Assembly: GCA_947475275.1 (NCBI GenBank)
Contig: CANJNE010000005.1
Coordinates: 1-55,575 of the forward strand
DNA: 55,575 bases
From: Flavobacteriales bacterium
GTDB taxonomy: Bacteria > Bacteroidota > Bacteroidia > Flavobacteriales_D > Crocinitomicaceae
Direction: 5' to 3'
A program made the position numbers and the translations under genes. Below are positions 8,859-17,082 of this stretch, piece after piece. Within the stretch, counting starts at the first letter, position 1; every line of letters starts with the position of its first letter. The notes below the pieces were generated by a model that searched no databases, was not told where the DNA came from, and saw only the letters and a list, made by a program, of their open reading frames with translations.

Positions 8859-9286
8859 TTTGTTTGTTTTTTATCGATGATTAACACAGTCAAACGTCCT
8901 GTACAAATCAACTTATTGCTATCCATATCAAACAAATCAACTTGCCAAATGTGCGTAGTATTCCCACAATGTATTAATTTTCCGACAGCTTTAACCACCC
9001 CGCTCTTCATTGATCCGATATGGTTGGCATTGATTTCTAATCCAACTGGTGCTTTTTTTTCTAAATCAACAAGGCAAGCTGAACCCATAGATCCAATACT
9101 TTCAATGAGGACCATGCTTGCTCCCCCGTGCATCAAACCCATTGGTTGTTTTACTCTAGGTGTTACAGGCATTGTGGCAACAATAAAGTTTGAACCCACT
9201 TCTTGACATTCAATCTCAAGCACATCCATTAAGGTGCCTTTGTTGAATTCATTAATTCTCTCTTTGGTCCAACCGTCATTAATCAT
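8855..9286 (-). CDS. menI: 1,4-dihydroxy-2-naphthoyl-CoA thioesterase (MenI/YdiI-like hotdog thioesterase)
   Basis: The 143 residues form a PaaI-type hotdog thioesterase closely resembling E. coli YdiI (MenI), which releases dihydroxynaphthoate from its CoA ester in menaquinone synthesis. Matching blocks are LMHGGASMVLIESIG (with the catalytic Glu), VGLEINANHIGSMKSG and IWQVDLFDMD. Its position as first gene before menF and menD strongly supports the MenI role over a general acyl-CoA thioesterase. A TAAATTTG element ends 5 bases before the ATG, and the gene is divergent from murB. Confidence 0.88.
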   Translation of the reverse strand: MINDGWTKERINEFNKGTLMDVLEIECQEVGSNFIVATMPVTPRVKQPMGLMHGGASMVLIESIGSMGSACLVDLEKKAPVGLEINANHIGSMKSGVVKAVGKLIHCGNTTHIWQVDLFDMDSNKLICTGRLTVLIIDKKQTN

Positions 9287-9291
9287 AAATA

Positions 9292-9299
9292 CAAATTTA
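9292..9299 (-). promoter_or_regulatory. -7 element (TAAATTTG) upstream of menI
   Basis: The minus strand reads TAAATTTG, an exact TAnnTTTG match, ending 5 bases before the menI ATG. No TTG box is seen at the usual -33 distance. It is one of two mirror-image elements in the menI/murB divergent region. Confidence 0.4.
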
Positions 9300-9353
9300 A
9301 TAAAAACAAAAACTTCATGATTTTTAAGGTGGAAGTTCTAAAAGAATAAATAT

Positions 9354-9361
9354 TAACTTTG
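9354..9361 (+). promoter_or_regulatory. -7 element (TAACTTTG) upstream of murB
   Basis: TAACTTTG matches TAnnTTTG and ends 5 bases before the murB ATG at 9367. The -33 region has no clear TTG. If used, the murB transcript would have almost no 5' leader. Confidence 0.4.
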
Positions 9362-9366
9362 ATTCA

Positions 9367-10377
9367 ATGATTCAAAATAATGTAAACCTCTTAGATTTAA
9401 ACACATTTGGGATTGGTGTTTTAGCAAAACATTTTTCACGATTTGAAAGCGTTGAAAAATTAAAATTATTGCTAGAAAATCAGTCGAAAGAGGAAATCTT
9501 AATTCTAGGTGGCGGTAGTAACATACTTTTCACTAAGGATTTTAACGGTATTGTTTTAAAAAATGAAATCAAAGGTTTTAAAACTATAGAAGAGCATAAA
9601 GATGATGTTGTTGTTGAATCAGGTGCCGGCGAAAATTGGCATGAATTTGTTTTAAAATGCATAGACAATAATTTTTGTGGCCTTGAAAATCTCAGTTTAA
9701 TTCCAGGAAGTGTTGGGGCCAGTCCAATGCAAAATATCGGAGCATATGGTGTTGAAATTAAAGATGTTTTTGAAAAGCTAAGTGCTTATCACATCCCTTC
9801 GGGTGAAATACACGAATTCAATCACAGTCAATGCGAATTTGGCTACCGAGAAAGTGTATTTAAAAGAAAGCTCAAAGGTCAATATGTTATTCTTAATGTT
9901 TCATTTAGACTATCTAAAAAATCAAAAATTAACTCTTCATACGGTGCAATTGAAAGCGAACTAAAAAAAATGCGTATCATAAATCCTTCTATTAAAGATA
10001 TTAGCAATGCTGTAATCGCCATCCGTTCTTCTAAACTTCCCAATCCTAAATTAATTGGAAATGCCGGAAGTTTCTTTAAAAATCCAGTCGTTGACAGAAT
10101 GATTTTGAATGAAATTCAAAAAAATTATGAAGACGTACCTTTTTATGCTACCGATCACGATGACAAGGTAAAATTACCGGCTGGATGGCTTATCGAAAAA
10201 GCAGGTTGGAAGGGTAAAACATTTGAGCATTATGGCGTTCACAAAATGCAAGCTTTGGTTTTGGTAAATTACGGAAATGCAAATGGGAATGAAATCTTAG
10301 AATTGTCTAACCAAATTATCAATGATATCAATCAAAAATTTGGTGTTACCTTAGAAAGAGAGGTAAACATTCTCTGA
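9367..10377 (+). CDS. murB: UDP-N-acetylenolpyruvoylglucosamine reductase MurB
   Basis: MurB is the FAD/NADPH enzyme that makes UDP-MurNAc for peptidoglycan. The 336 residues open with LLDLNTFGIGV, followed by the FAD-binding ILGGGSNILF and the block GLENLSLIPGSVGASPMQNIGAYG. The catalytic serine lies in AGSFFKNP (about residue 230) and the end carries LEREVNIL with the conserved Glu. The layout with an inserted YRESVF-type region indicates the E. coli-like (type I) form. It is a single gene, divergent from menI and convergent with the DEAD-box gene one base away. Confidence 0.96.
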   Translation: MIQNNVNLLDLNTFGIGVLAKHFSRFESVEKLKLLLENQSKEEILILGGGSNILFTKDFNGIVLKNEIKGFKTIEEHKDDVVVESGAGENWHEFVLKCIDNNFCGLENLSLIPGSVGASPMQNIGAYGVEIKDVFEKLSAYHIPSGEIHEFNHSQCEFGYRESVFKRKLKGQYVILNVSFRLSKKSKINSSYGAIESELKKMRIINPSIKDISNAVIAIRSSKLPNPKLIGNAGSFFKNPVVDRMILNEIQKNYEDVPFYATDHDDKVKLPAGWLIEKAGWKGKTFEHYGVHKMQALVLVNYGNANGNEILELSNQIINDINQKFGVTLEREVNIL

Positions 10378-10378
10378 T

Positions 10379-11599
10379 TTACCAAACATCCTCTTTTCCA
10401 TCCTCTACATTTGATTCTTGAATGAGTTTTTTCCAATCATAACTGCCATCTTCAGAATCTCTTAAGATTTCAAGGTATTCATCTTTTTCAATTTCGTAGT
10501 GGGCAATTGATTCTCCAGTGTAATCCTCAATCACTTGCAATAAACCCCTTTCCTCTTCACTACAAAATGATATGGCCTGTCCTTTATTGTTACCTCTTCC
10601 TGTTCGACCACAGCGATGCACATAGTTCTCAGGATCATTTGGTAAATCATAATTGATAACATACTCTACCGTTGGAATATCAATGCCTCTTGCAGCGAGA
10701 TCCGTTGTTACAAGAACCCGATTTTCTCCATTTTTAAATCGCTCCAGTATTGCAAATCTTTCGGATTGATCAACGCCCCCATGCAAAGCTTCTGACTTCA
10801 ACATTACCCTATCCATAGCCGCAACTATGCGTTCAACTCTTACTTTGGTTCTAGCAAAAATGATAAACTTCAATTCTTCATATTCCTTTAAAATGTTTTC
10901 AAGAAAAAAACGCTTATCATCCATTTTTATGAATGCTACAGCGTGATTAACGTTCTTAGCGACTGGATTTTTAGGTGAAACTTGAATGCGAATTGCATTT
11001 TTAACAACATCATACGCCAGAGATTTAATCTTTTTGGAAATTGTGGCAGTAAAAAAAAGTGTTTGTCTATTTTTTGGAATCTTTTTTAAGATATCAACTA
11101 TATCTTTATGAAAGCCCAAATCAAGCATCAAATCTGCTTCATCTAAAATTAATGTTTTCAACTGAGTCACATCTATATAACCTTGGCTAATCAAATCGAA
11201 CATTCTTCCTGGCGTAGCGACTAAAATATCTACTCCCTTTTTTAAAGCATTTATTTGTTTTGCTTGTTCGGTCCCGCCGAATATCCCCAATATTTTTAGC
11301 TTTGAAGTTTTCCCTATGGTATTAAAAACTTCTGTGATTTGACTTGCCAACTCTCTTGTTGGAACCATTACTAGACAATTAACACCTTTAATTTTAGACT
11401 TTGAAACAATTAATTTATGCAGAACTGGTATCACAAATGCTGCTGTTTTTCCCGTTCCTGTTTGCGCCACCGCCATCACATCTTCACCGTTCAATATATG
11501 AGAAATTGTTTTGAATTGAATATCTGTAGGTTTCTTGTATCCCAAAGCATTCAACTGTTCTTTTATTAAAGGTGATATTGAATAATCATCAAACTTCAT
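10379..11599 (-). CDS. DEAD/DEAH-box RNA helicase
   Basis: This ATP-dependent RNA helicase shows all core motifs: Q motif KPTDIQFKTI, Walker A AQTGTGKTAAF, PTRELASQI, TPGRMFDL, DEAD, the TAT variant of motif III and HRCGRTGRG. It ends soon after the helicase core with a short acidic tail, as in RhlE/CshA-type cold-shock or ribosome-biogenesis helicases. I place the start at the ATG at 11599 (406 residues, MKFDDYSIS); a longer reading from TTG at 11617 would begin inside the T tract of the preceding terminator. The leader therefore carries a terminator hairpin ending about 15 bases before the ATG. Confidence 0.94.
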   Translation of the reverse strand: MKFDDYSISPLIKEQLNALGYKKPTDIQFKTISHILNGEDVMAVAQTGTGKTAAFVIPVLHKLIVSKSKIKGVNCLVMVPTRELASQITEVFNTIGKTSKLKILGIFGGTEQAKQINALKKGVDILVATPGRMFDLISQGYIDVTQLKTLILDEADLMLDLGFHKDIVDILKKIPKNRQTLFFTATISKKIKSLAYDVVKNAIRIQVSPKNPVAKNVNHAVAFIKMDDKRFFLENILKEYEELKFIIFARTKVRVERIVAAMDRVMLKSEALHGGVDQSERFAILERFKNGENRVLVTTDLAARGIDIPTVEYVINYDLPNDPENYVHRCGRTGRGNNKGQAISFCSEEERGLLQVIEDYTGESIAHYEIEKDEYLEILRDSEDGSYDWKKLIQESNVEDGKEDVW

Positions 11600-11614
11600 A
11601 CAACTTAAATTACT

Positions 11615-11645
11615 CAAAAAAGGGGCTTCCTAATTGGCGCCCCTT
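11615..11645 (-). terminator. Rho-independent terminator after the zinc-ribbon gene, in the leader of the DEAD-box gene
   Basis: On the minus strand AAGGGGC pairs with GCCCCTT around a 12-base loop and is followed at once by TTTTTT. It lies about 30 bases after the stop of the zinc-ribbon gene and about 15 bases before the helicase ATG. It should end the ChaN-to-zinc-ribbon operon, and any transcript reading into the helicase gene must pass it. Confidence 0.8.
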
Positions 11646-11674
11646 CAAATTTTTCTTAAATAAACAATAAAATA

Positions 11675-12418
11675 TTATTCTTCACTAGGTACCAAAATGC
11701 GTCCACAATGTTCACATACCAATACTTTCTTCTTAGATTGAATGTCCAATTGTCTTTGCGGTGGAATCTTATTAAAACATCCTCCACATGAGTCTCTATC
11801 CACAGGCACAACTGCCAAACCATTTTTGGCATTGGTTCTTAACCTGTTATATGCAAAAACCAAACGGTCATCGATTTTTTTCTTGGCATCATCGGATTTC
11901 TTAATCAAATCATCCTCCTCTTTTTGAGTTTCACCAACGATTTCCTGTAATTCATCTTTTTTCGTTTTCAAATCAGCAGCACGAAATTCGAAACGCTCTT
12001 TTGCTTCTGAAAGCAATTCCTGCTTATTGGTGATTTTTAATTTTGCTTCTTTACTTTTTTTATCATGAAGCTTAATTTCCAATTCTTGAAATTCAATTTC
12101 TTTAGCTAATGATTCAAATTCGCGATTGTTTCTCACATTATTTTGTTGCTCCTTGTATTTTGCAATTGCAGTTTCTGCATCTTTGGTAGCGTTCTTTCTG
12201 TCTAATATCTCCGTATCCAAATCCTTAATTTCTTCTTGAATTTTGGCAGTTCTCGTTTCCAAACCTTCAAGTTCATCTTCTAAATCTTGCACTTCTAAAG
12301 GTAATTCTCCACGAATTGTACGAATTCTATCAATCTCAGAATCAATCTTTTGCAAATCGTAAAGTGCATCCAATTTGTCTGCTACGGATACTTCTTTTTT
12401 TGTTGCAGTTGCTGCCAT
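11675..12418 (-). CDS. Coiled-coil protein with C4-type zinc ribbon (CdsZ/DUF164-like family)
   Basis: The 247 residues form a long charged coiled coil (about 15-190) followed by a C-terminal zinc ribbon with two Cys pairs, CGGCFNKIPP and CEHCGRIL. This is the architecture of the zf-RING_7/DUF164 family, whose chlamydial member CdsZ binds type III secretion parts. In Bacteroidota the gene commonly sits beside the Nif3-like gene, as here (3 bases apart), which suggests a housekeeping role, possibly in translation or RNA handling; that is inference. It is the last gene of the operon and is followed by a terminator. Confidence 0.9.
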   Translation of the reverse strand: MAATATKKEVSVADKLDALYDLQKIDSEIDRIRTIRGELPLEVQDLEDELEGLETRTAKIQEEIKDLDTEILDRKNATKDAETAIAKYKEQQNNVRNNREFESLAKEIEFQELEIKLHDKKSKEAKLKITNKQELLSEAKERFEFRAADLKTKKDELQEIVGETQKEEDDLIKKSDDAKKKIDDRLVFAYNRLRTNAKNGLAVVPVDRDSCGGCFNKIPPQRQLDIQSKKKVLVCEHCGRILVPSEE

Positions 12419-12421
12419 GTT

Positions 12422-13519
12422 TCAAAAATAATTTATCGGATTTGTATTTATTCCAGTTAAATGAACCGCAAAGGTAGTAAATTTTTTCTTTAACAATTCA
12501 ATTATCAAATTTGAGGTAAATTGTTCGCTTTCAAAATGCCCAATATCTGCAATTAAAATTTGCTGCTCTGAATCAAAAAATTGATGATATTTAAAATCTG
12601 ATGTTATATAAATATCTGCGTTTTTACTTCTGGCAACTGGCAGCAAGAAATCTCCAGCTCCACCGCAAAAGGCAACTTTTTTAACACTTCTGCCTAAAAG
12701 CTCAGTATGCCGAATGACTTTACATCCAAAAACTTCCTTAATATGATATAAAAATTTCTTTTCATCCATTTCTTCGTGCAACTCACCTATCATTCCAGCA
12801 CCTTCAGTCTGATTTTTATTTACGATAGGAATTAAATTGTATGCAACTTCTTCATATGGATGATTCGCATACATGGCTGAAAGCACTTTTTGCTGAATAT
12901 GCTTACTTAAAATAAATTCAGCTTTAATTTCTTGAACATGAGATAATTCATCAATTTGTCCAACTGCTGGATTTGAACCTTCTTTAGGTCTAAAAGTTCC
13001 TGCACCCTCAGCAAAAAAGCCACATTCTTGATAATTACCTATATTTCCTGCTCCTACAGAAAACAAGGAGCTTTTTAATACATCCAGATTTTCTTTTGGA
13101 ACAAAAACCTCAAGTTTTAACAAAGCATCACTTTTTGGATCGAGAATTTGAAGATTTTTTAGTCCAATCCTTTTACCAATTTCTGCATTCACTCCCAAAA
13201 TAGAATTGTCTAAATTCGTATGAATCGAAATTAAATTGACATTGTTTTGAACACACAAAATAATGGTTCTTTCAACATAATTTTTACCCGTCAAAGATTT
13301 TACCCCTTTAAAGATGAGTGGATGATGCGAAACTATTAAATTACACCCCAATCTAACCGCCTCAAGAACCACTTTCTCGGTACAATCTAAACACACCAAC
13401 ACACCTTTAACCTCTGATGTCGAAGCACCTATCAATAAACCTGAATTATCATAATCCTCTTGACTTCTAAAAGGAGCCAGCTGCTCTAAGTGAGATAAAA
13501 TATCCTGAACTAAAATCAT
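12422..13519 (-). CDS. Nif3-like dinuclear metal centre protein
   Basis: The 365 residues belong to the Nif3/YqfO family (GTP cyclohydrolase I type 2-like), which forms hexameric rings with a two-metal site; its reaction is unknown. Metal ligands are visible in VSHHPLIFKG (about 64-73), SIHTNLDN (about 98-105) and DIGHFESEQF near the C-terminus. An inserted domain at about 130-235 (LEVFVPKENLDVLK onward) is the PII-like insert found in longer members such as YqfO. It sits one base after the barrel gene and 3 bases before the zinc-ribbon gene. Confidence 0.92.
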   Translation of the reverse strand: MILVQDILSHLEQLAPFRSQEDYDNSGLLIGASTSEVKGVLVCLDCTEKVVLEAVRLGCNLIVSHHPLIFKGVKSLTGKNYVERTIILCVQNNVNLISIHTNLDNSILGVNAEIGKRIGLKNLQILDPKSDALLKLEVFVPKENLDVLKSSLFSVGAGNIGNYQECGFFAEGAGTFRPKEGSNPAVGQIDELSHVQEIKAEFILSKHIQQKVLSAMYANHPYEEVAYNLIPIVNKNQTEGAGMIGELHEEMDEKKFLYHIKEVFGCKVIRHTELLGRSVKKVAFCGGAGDFLLPVARSKNADIYITSDFKYHQFFDSEQQILIADIGHFESEQFTSNLIIELLKKKFTTFAVHLTGINTNPINYF

Positions 13520-13520
13520 T

Positions 13521-14267
13521 TTAAAGATATCGTATTAATCCAAATGAAACTCCCAATGCCCGCCCTTTATGAATGAAAGCATCTTTAGTATCGAAGGTTG
13601 AATTCAATTGTAAGCGATATTCTGGTGACACAAATACCGACCATTTTTCCTGTAACTTCAAGGAAACACCAACATTAAAAACTGTATTCAAAACAAAAGA
13701 AACAGGCGCGTATCCTTCCTTGACCTTCAAGGTTTCCCCGTCCTTAGAACCTTCATTATTTGTCCAATTTATTGCCTTATTGTAACCTAAAAACATTTGA
13801 GGAATAATCCCAAAACCTCCATAAACGTTGATTGTTTTACCATAATTGAAAACTAATTTTAATGGCATTCCAATGTAAGAATATGTAGTGTTATATGCAT
13901 AAGTAGAATCCAATTGACTAAAAGAATAACTTTCTCCATTTCTTAAAAGAGAAATTCCTCCTTCCCAATTAAGATAAGAACTGATTTTATTAGAAATGGA
14001 AAGCCCAAATGACCATGTATTTAATGCCGTTTCATCTTTAAAATAACCTAATGAATCACCGAAAGGAGATTTATTTACTTGCAAAGTACGAGTAGTTGAA
14101 GACCAATTTGCGGAAAAATTTAAAGCAGTACTTCCATCAAGGGGACTCTTGATTTTCTTCGTTTTTCCTGACTGAGCATCTTCGCTTCCTACAAGTACCT
14201 GTGATTTGACATCCAATGCCATTATTATGAAAAATAAACACGCAATCAATCTATAAATTTGTTTCAT
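13521..14267 (-). CDS. Putative outer-membrane beta-barrel protein
   Basis: The 248 residues start with a signal peptide (MKQIYRLIACLFFIIMALDVKS, cut near QVLVG). They continue with alternating amphipathic strands ending in aromatic residues (YSYIGMPLKLVFNYG, VFVSPEYRLQLN, LGVSFGLIRYL), the pattern of an outer-membrane barrel of the PF13568-like type. The terminal GVSFGLIRYL fits a barrel-closing strand. The function is unknown. It lies between the ChaN-like lipoprotein gene (1 base upstream) and nif3 (1 base downstream), so it is certainly co-transcribed with them. Confidence 0.75.
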   Translation of the reverse strand: MKQIYRLIACLFFIIMALDVKSQVLVGSEDAQSGKTKKIKSPLDGSTALNFSANWSSTTRTLQVNKSPFGDSLGYFKDETALNTWSFGLSISNKISSYLNWEGGISLLRNGESYSFSQLDSTYAYNTTYSYIGMPLKLVFNYGKTINVYGGFGIIPQMFLGYNKAINWTNNEGSKDGETLKVKEGYAPVSFVLNTVFNVGVSLKLQEKWSVFVSPEYRLQLNSTFDTKDAFIHKGRALGVSFGLIRYL

Positions 14268-14268
14268 T

Positions 14269-15132
14269 TTAATGCGTTTTAGTCATATCGTTATCAACAC
14301 AAATAATGTAATCAGCTTTTCCATAATGTTCTTTTTCCAGCTTTCCGGTGTCATCTTGAGTAACGGTTGAAATTGTGGCCAAAGATATATCTTCATTCTC
14401 ATTCAACAAGTACCAAATAATTCCCTGATAAAAATCTGTATGATAAGCTCCATTAAAATGTAAAAACACTTCATCGTTATTCCAATTTTTCAAAAGAAAA
14501 TAAGCCATTGTTGCATCCTTTATCGCTTGCGCCTCAACAAAATTAATAGCAGACCCCATGTGAGAACCCATTTCTAATAGAGCCGCATATTGTGAAAGGG
14601 TGGTATCAACAATAAAATCTAAAGGAGCCATATAGGATTTCTCTATATCTGAAAGGGAATCAAGAGAAGTTCGACCTCTTTTAAATAATCTCGATGCATA
14701 TGCTCGAGGTATATTGGAGGCCAGACAAAAAATATCATTTTGTTTGGCAAATTGAACAATAGGTTCATAATCTGTACTGTAATTCGACCAAAGCCTACAA
14801 CTGTCATTGAAGTTCTTATTGTCAATTACGCCGCTAATTAAATCATTTAAAAGAGATTGTTGATCTTGCTCAAACATTTCAAATCCCAATTTAAGCCTGT
14901 TTCCATGTTCAGAATACAAGTCTTTAGTGATTTCCAATTCCAACCAATGACTAATAGGGTTATCATGAAATTCACCAAAGAAAATAAACGACTGCTCAAG
15001 AAGCCCATTCTTCATTTTGTTCAAACTAACCTTCCTGCCTTTTGAATTGTATATAACAAACGCATCTTTTTGCCCGAATGCAATAACACAGTTTACAGAT
15101 AATAAAAAAGCAAGAATAAATTTACAAACCAT
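14269..15132 (-). CDS. ChaN family (haem-binding, Tiki-fold) exported protein
   Basis: ChaN of Campylobacter is an iron-regulated lipoprotein that binds haem. This protein has the family core: FFGEFHDNPISHWLELEI with the GE-H motif, GFEMFEQDQQSLL, and YLLLKNWN-type C-terminal elements ending with FNGAYHTDF (His). I place the start at the ATG at 15132, giving 287 residues with a clean signal peptide (MVCKFILAFLLSVNCVIAFG). A longer reading from TTG at 15159 adds a polar stretch before it. The cleavage site has Cys at -8 and no clean lipobox at the end, so the lipid anchor is uncertain. It heads the operon with the barrel, Nif3-like and zinc-ribbon genes. Confidence 0.82.
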   Translation of the reverse strand: MVCKFILAFLLSVNCVIAFGQKDAFVIYNSKGRKVSLNKMKNGLLEQSFIFFGEFHDNPISHWLELEITKDLYSEHGNRLKLGFEMFEQDQQSLLNDLISGVIDNKNFNDSCRLWSNYSTDYEPIVQFAKQNDIFCLASNIPRAYASRLFKRGRTSLDSLSDIEKSYMAPLDFIVDTTLSQYAALLEMGSHMGSAINFVEAQAIKDATMAYFLLKNWNNDEVFLHFNGAYHTDFYQGIIWYLLNENEDISLATISTVTQDDTGKLEKEHYGKADYIICVDNDMTKTH

Positions 15133-15204
15133 ATTTTGACCAAACTGAATCCTTTGCAATATTATTAAACTTCACAAAATAATTTCCTAATTTTATACTA
15201 CAGT

Positions 15205-17082
15205 ATGGATTTATTTACAAACAAATTTTCTGTAGTTAGAACAATTTGTCTTCGTTTAGGCATTGTACTTTTAATGCTAAGCCTCACTAGAATCGTTTTT
15301 TATATTTTTAATAGTGAAAGTTTTCTCGAGGCAGGTCCATGGGATTTCGTTTTGGGGATATTCTTTGACATTATTACTGTCAGTCTAGTTTTTACCCCGT
15401 TTATATTGATTGGATTAATACCTTCAATTAAATTTCAAAAATGGAAAAATATATTCCTAAAATTATATTTTCATGCAGCCAATAGTTTAATGCTTGCGCT
15501 CAATCTCATTGATGTAAAGTACTTTGAATACACAAACAAGAGATCAACTTTTGACCTATTTACCATATTGGGTGCAGGAGAAGATTTCAATCAGCTTTTC
15601 ACCACTTTTTTGATGCAGTTTTGGTACATCATTCTATTATTCATCGTATTAATTTTTCTTTCAGAATGGCTATACAGAAAGACTGATTACAAGAAACTAG
15701 AAGCATACAATTGGAAAAAAACTATTTTAAATTATGCTTTTTTTATTCCGGCAATTGTTATTATCGGAAGAGGTGGTTTTCAACTCAAACCAGTTAGTCC
15801 CATTGAGGCTGCAAGATTTGGCAATCCTCAAAATACAGCTCTAGTGCTGAACACGACATTCACGATGATCAAATCTTTTGGTAAAGAGCAATTAGAAATT
15901 AAAAACTATTTCACTGAAGATATAGCAAAAACATATTTCAATCCAATTCAAAAAAGTAATCCACAAAATATTCTAGAATCTCAAACAAATGTTGTTGTGA
16001 TCATTCTTGAAAGTTTTGGAAACGAATTCACAAATAAAAACGACATTCAACTTAGCTATACTCCTTTCTTTGACTCATTACTCAGCGAATCCTTAACCTT
16101 TGACAATGCAATTGCAAATGGAAGAAAATCTATCGAAGCTGTTCCTGCAATTTTATCATCCATTCCATCCTTAATGGAAAACCCATATATTTCTTCTTCA
16201 TACGCCAGTAATTCAATTACATCATTGGCAACAATTTTGAAAAAAGAAGGTTACCACACCTCTTTTTTCCATGGCGCAACCAATGGTTCAATGAGGTTTA
16301 ATGCTTTCAGTTCTCAAATTGGTTTTGATGCTTATTATGGTAGGACGGAATATAACAATGATGATCATTATGATGGTACTTGGGGCATTTCAGATGAATA
16401 TTTCAATCCATGGATGGCAAAAAAATTAACAACTTTTCAGCAACCATTTTTCTCAACACTGTTTACGATTTCTTCTCATCATCCTTATTACATACCTGAG
16501 CACATGAAAGATCGCTTAAAATATGGCAAAGAACCTATTTGTGCATCCTTAAATTATGCTGATTATGCCCTCAGAAAATTCTTTGAAATAGCAAAAAAAG
16601 AACCTTGGTATAATAATACCCTTTTTGTTTTGGTTGCAGACCACACTCCGGCAACAAATGATCCTGAATTTGCAGGTAAAAACAATATTTATCGCATTCC
16701 AATTGCATTTTATCACCCTAAAAATGAAAAAATTAAAAAGAAAGAAAATGTCATATTTCAGCAAATTGATATTTTACCAACAATTTTAGATTATTTAAAT
16801 ATAAATACTGAATATTATGCATTCGGTTCTTCTTACTTTTCAAACAACAAACGCTTCGCAATTAATTATTTGGAAGGTGTATATTACTATTTCTTTGACC
16901 ACTATATGATCACATACATCGAAGGTGAAGAGCCTGAATTTTATGACATAAATGCCCAAAAAAAAGGAAATAAATCTGTCAAAATTAATAATCAAACAAG
17001 CAGCTCAATTATCAATCATCTTAAAGCAATTATTCAGAGGTACAACAACGACATAATTAAAAATAGAACCTTTGTGAAATGA
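15205..17082 (+). CDS. LTA-synthase-like membrane phosphotransferase (sulfatase fold)
   Basis: The 625 residues have about five membrane spans in the first 200 residues and a large periplasmic alkaline-phosphatase/sulfatase domain from about 260. This is the architecture of lipoteichoic acid synthase and of phosphoglycerol or phosphoethanolamine transferases. The metal-site residues match LtaS: Glu269 (IILESFG), a serine nucleophile Ser309 (NGRKSIEAVP) in place of the LtaS threonine, and Asp479-His480 (VADHTP). SSHHPYYIP is also typical. Bacteroidota make no lipoteichoic acid, so the acceptor is unknown. The gene overlaps a lipid kinase gene by 4 bases, which hints at recycling of a diacylglycerol by-product. 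Confidence 0.88.
   Translation: MDLFTNKFSVVRTICLRLGIVLLMLSLTRIVFYIFNSESFLEAGPWDFVLGIFFDIITVSLVFTPFILIGLIPSIKFQKWKNIFLKLYFHAANSLMLALNLIDVKYFEYTNKRSTFDLFTILGAGEDFNQLFTTFLMQFWYIILLFIVLIFLSEWLYRKTDYKKLEAYNWKKTILNYAFFIPAIVIIGRGGFQLKPVSPIEAARFGNPQNTALVLNTTFTMIKSFGKEQLEIKNYFTEDIAKTYFNPIQKSNPQNILESQTNVVVIILESFGNEFTNKNDIQLSYTPFFDSLLSESLTFDNAIANGRKSIEAVPAILSSIPSLMENPYISSSYASNSITSLATILKKEGYHTSFFHGATNGSMRFNAFSSQIGFDAYYGRTEYNNDDHYDGTWGISDEYFNPWMAKKLTTFQQPFFSTLFTISSHHPYYIPEHMKDRLKYGKEPICASLNYADYALRKFFEIAKKEPWYNNTLFVLVADHTPATNDPEFAGKNNIYRIPIAFYHPKNEKIKKKENVIFQQIDILPTILDYLNINTEYYAFGSSYFSNNKRFAINYLEGVYYYFFDHYMITYIEGEEPEFYDINAQKKGNKSVKINNQTSSSIINHLKAIIQRYNNDIIKNRTFVK

Noticed and set aside
8778-9206. Plus-strand frame of 142 codons opposite menF/menI
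   Set aside because: It lies opposite clear menF and menI genes and shows no family features; an antisense shadow.
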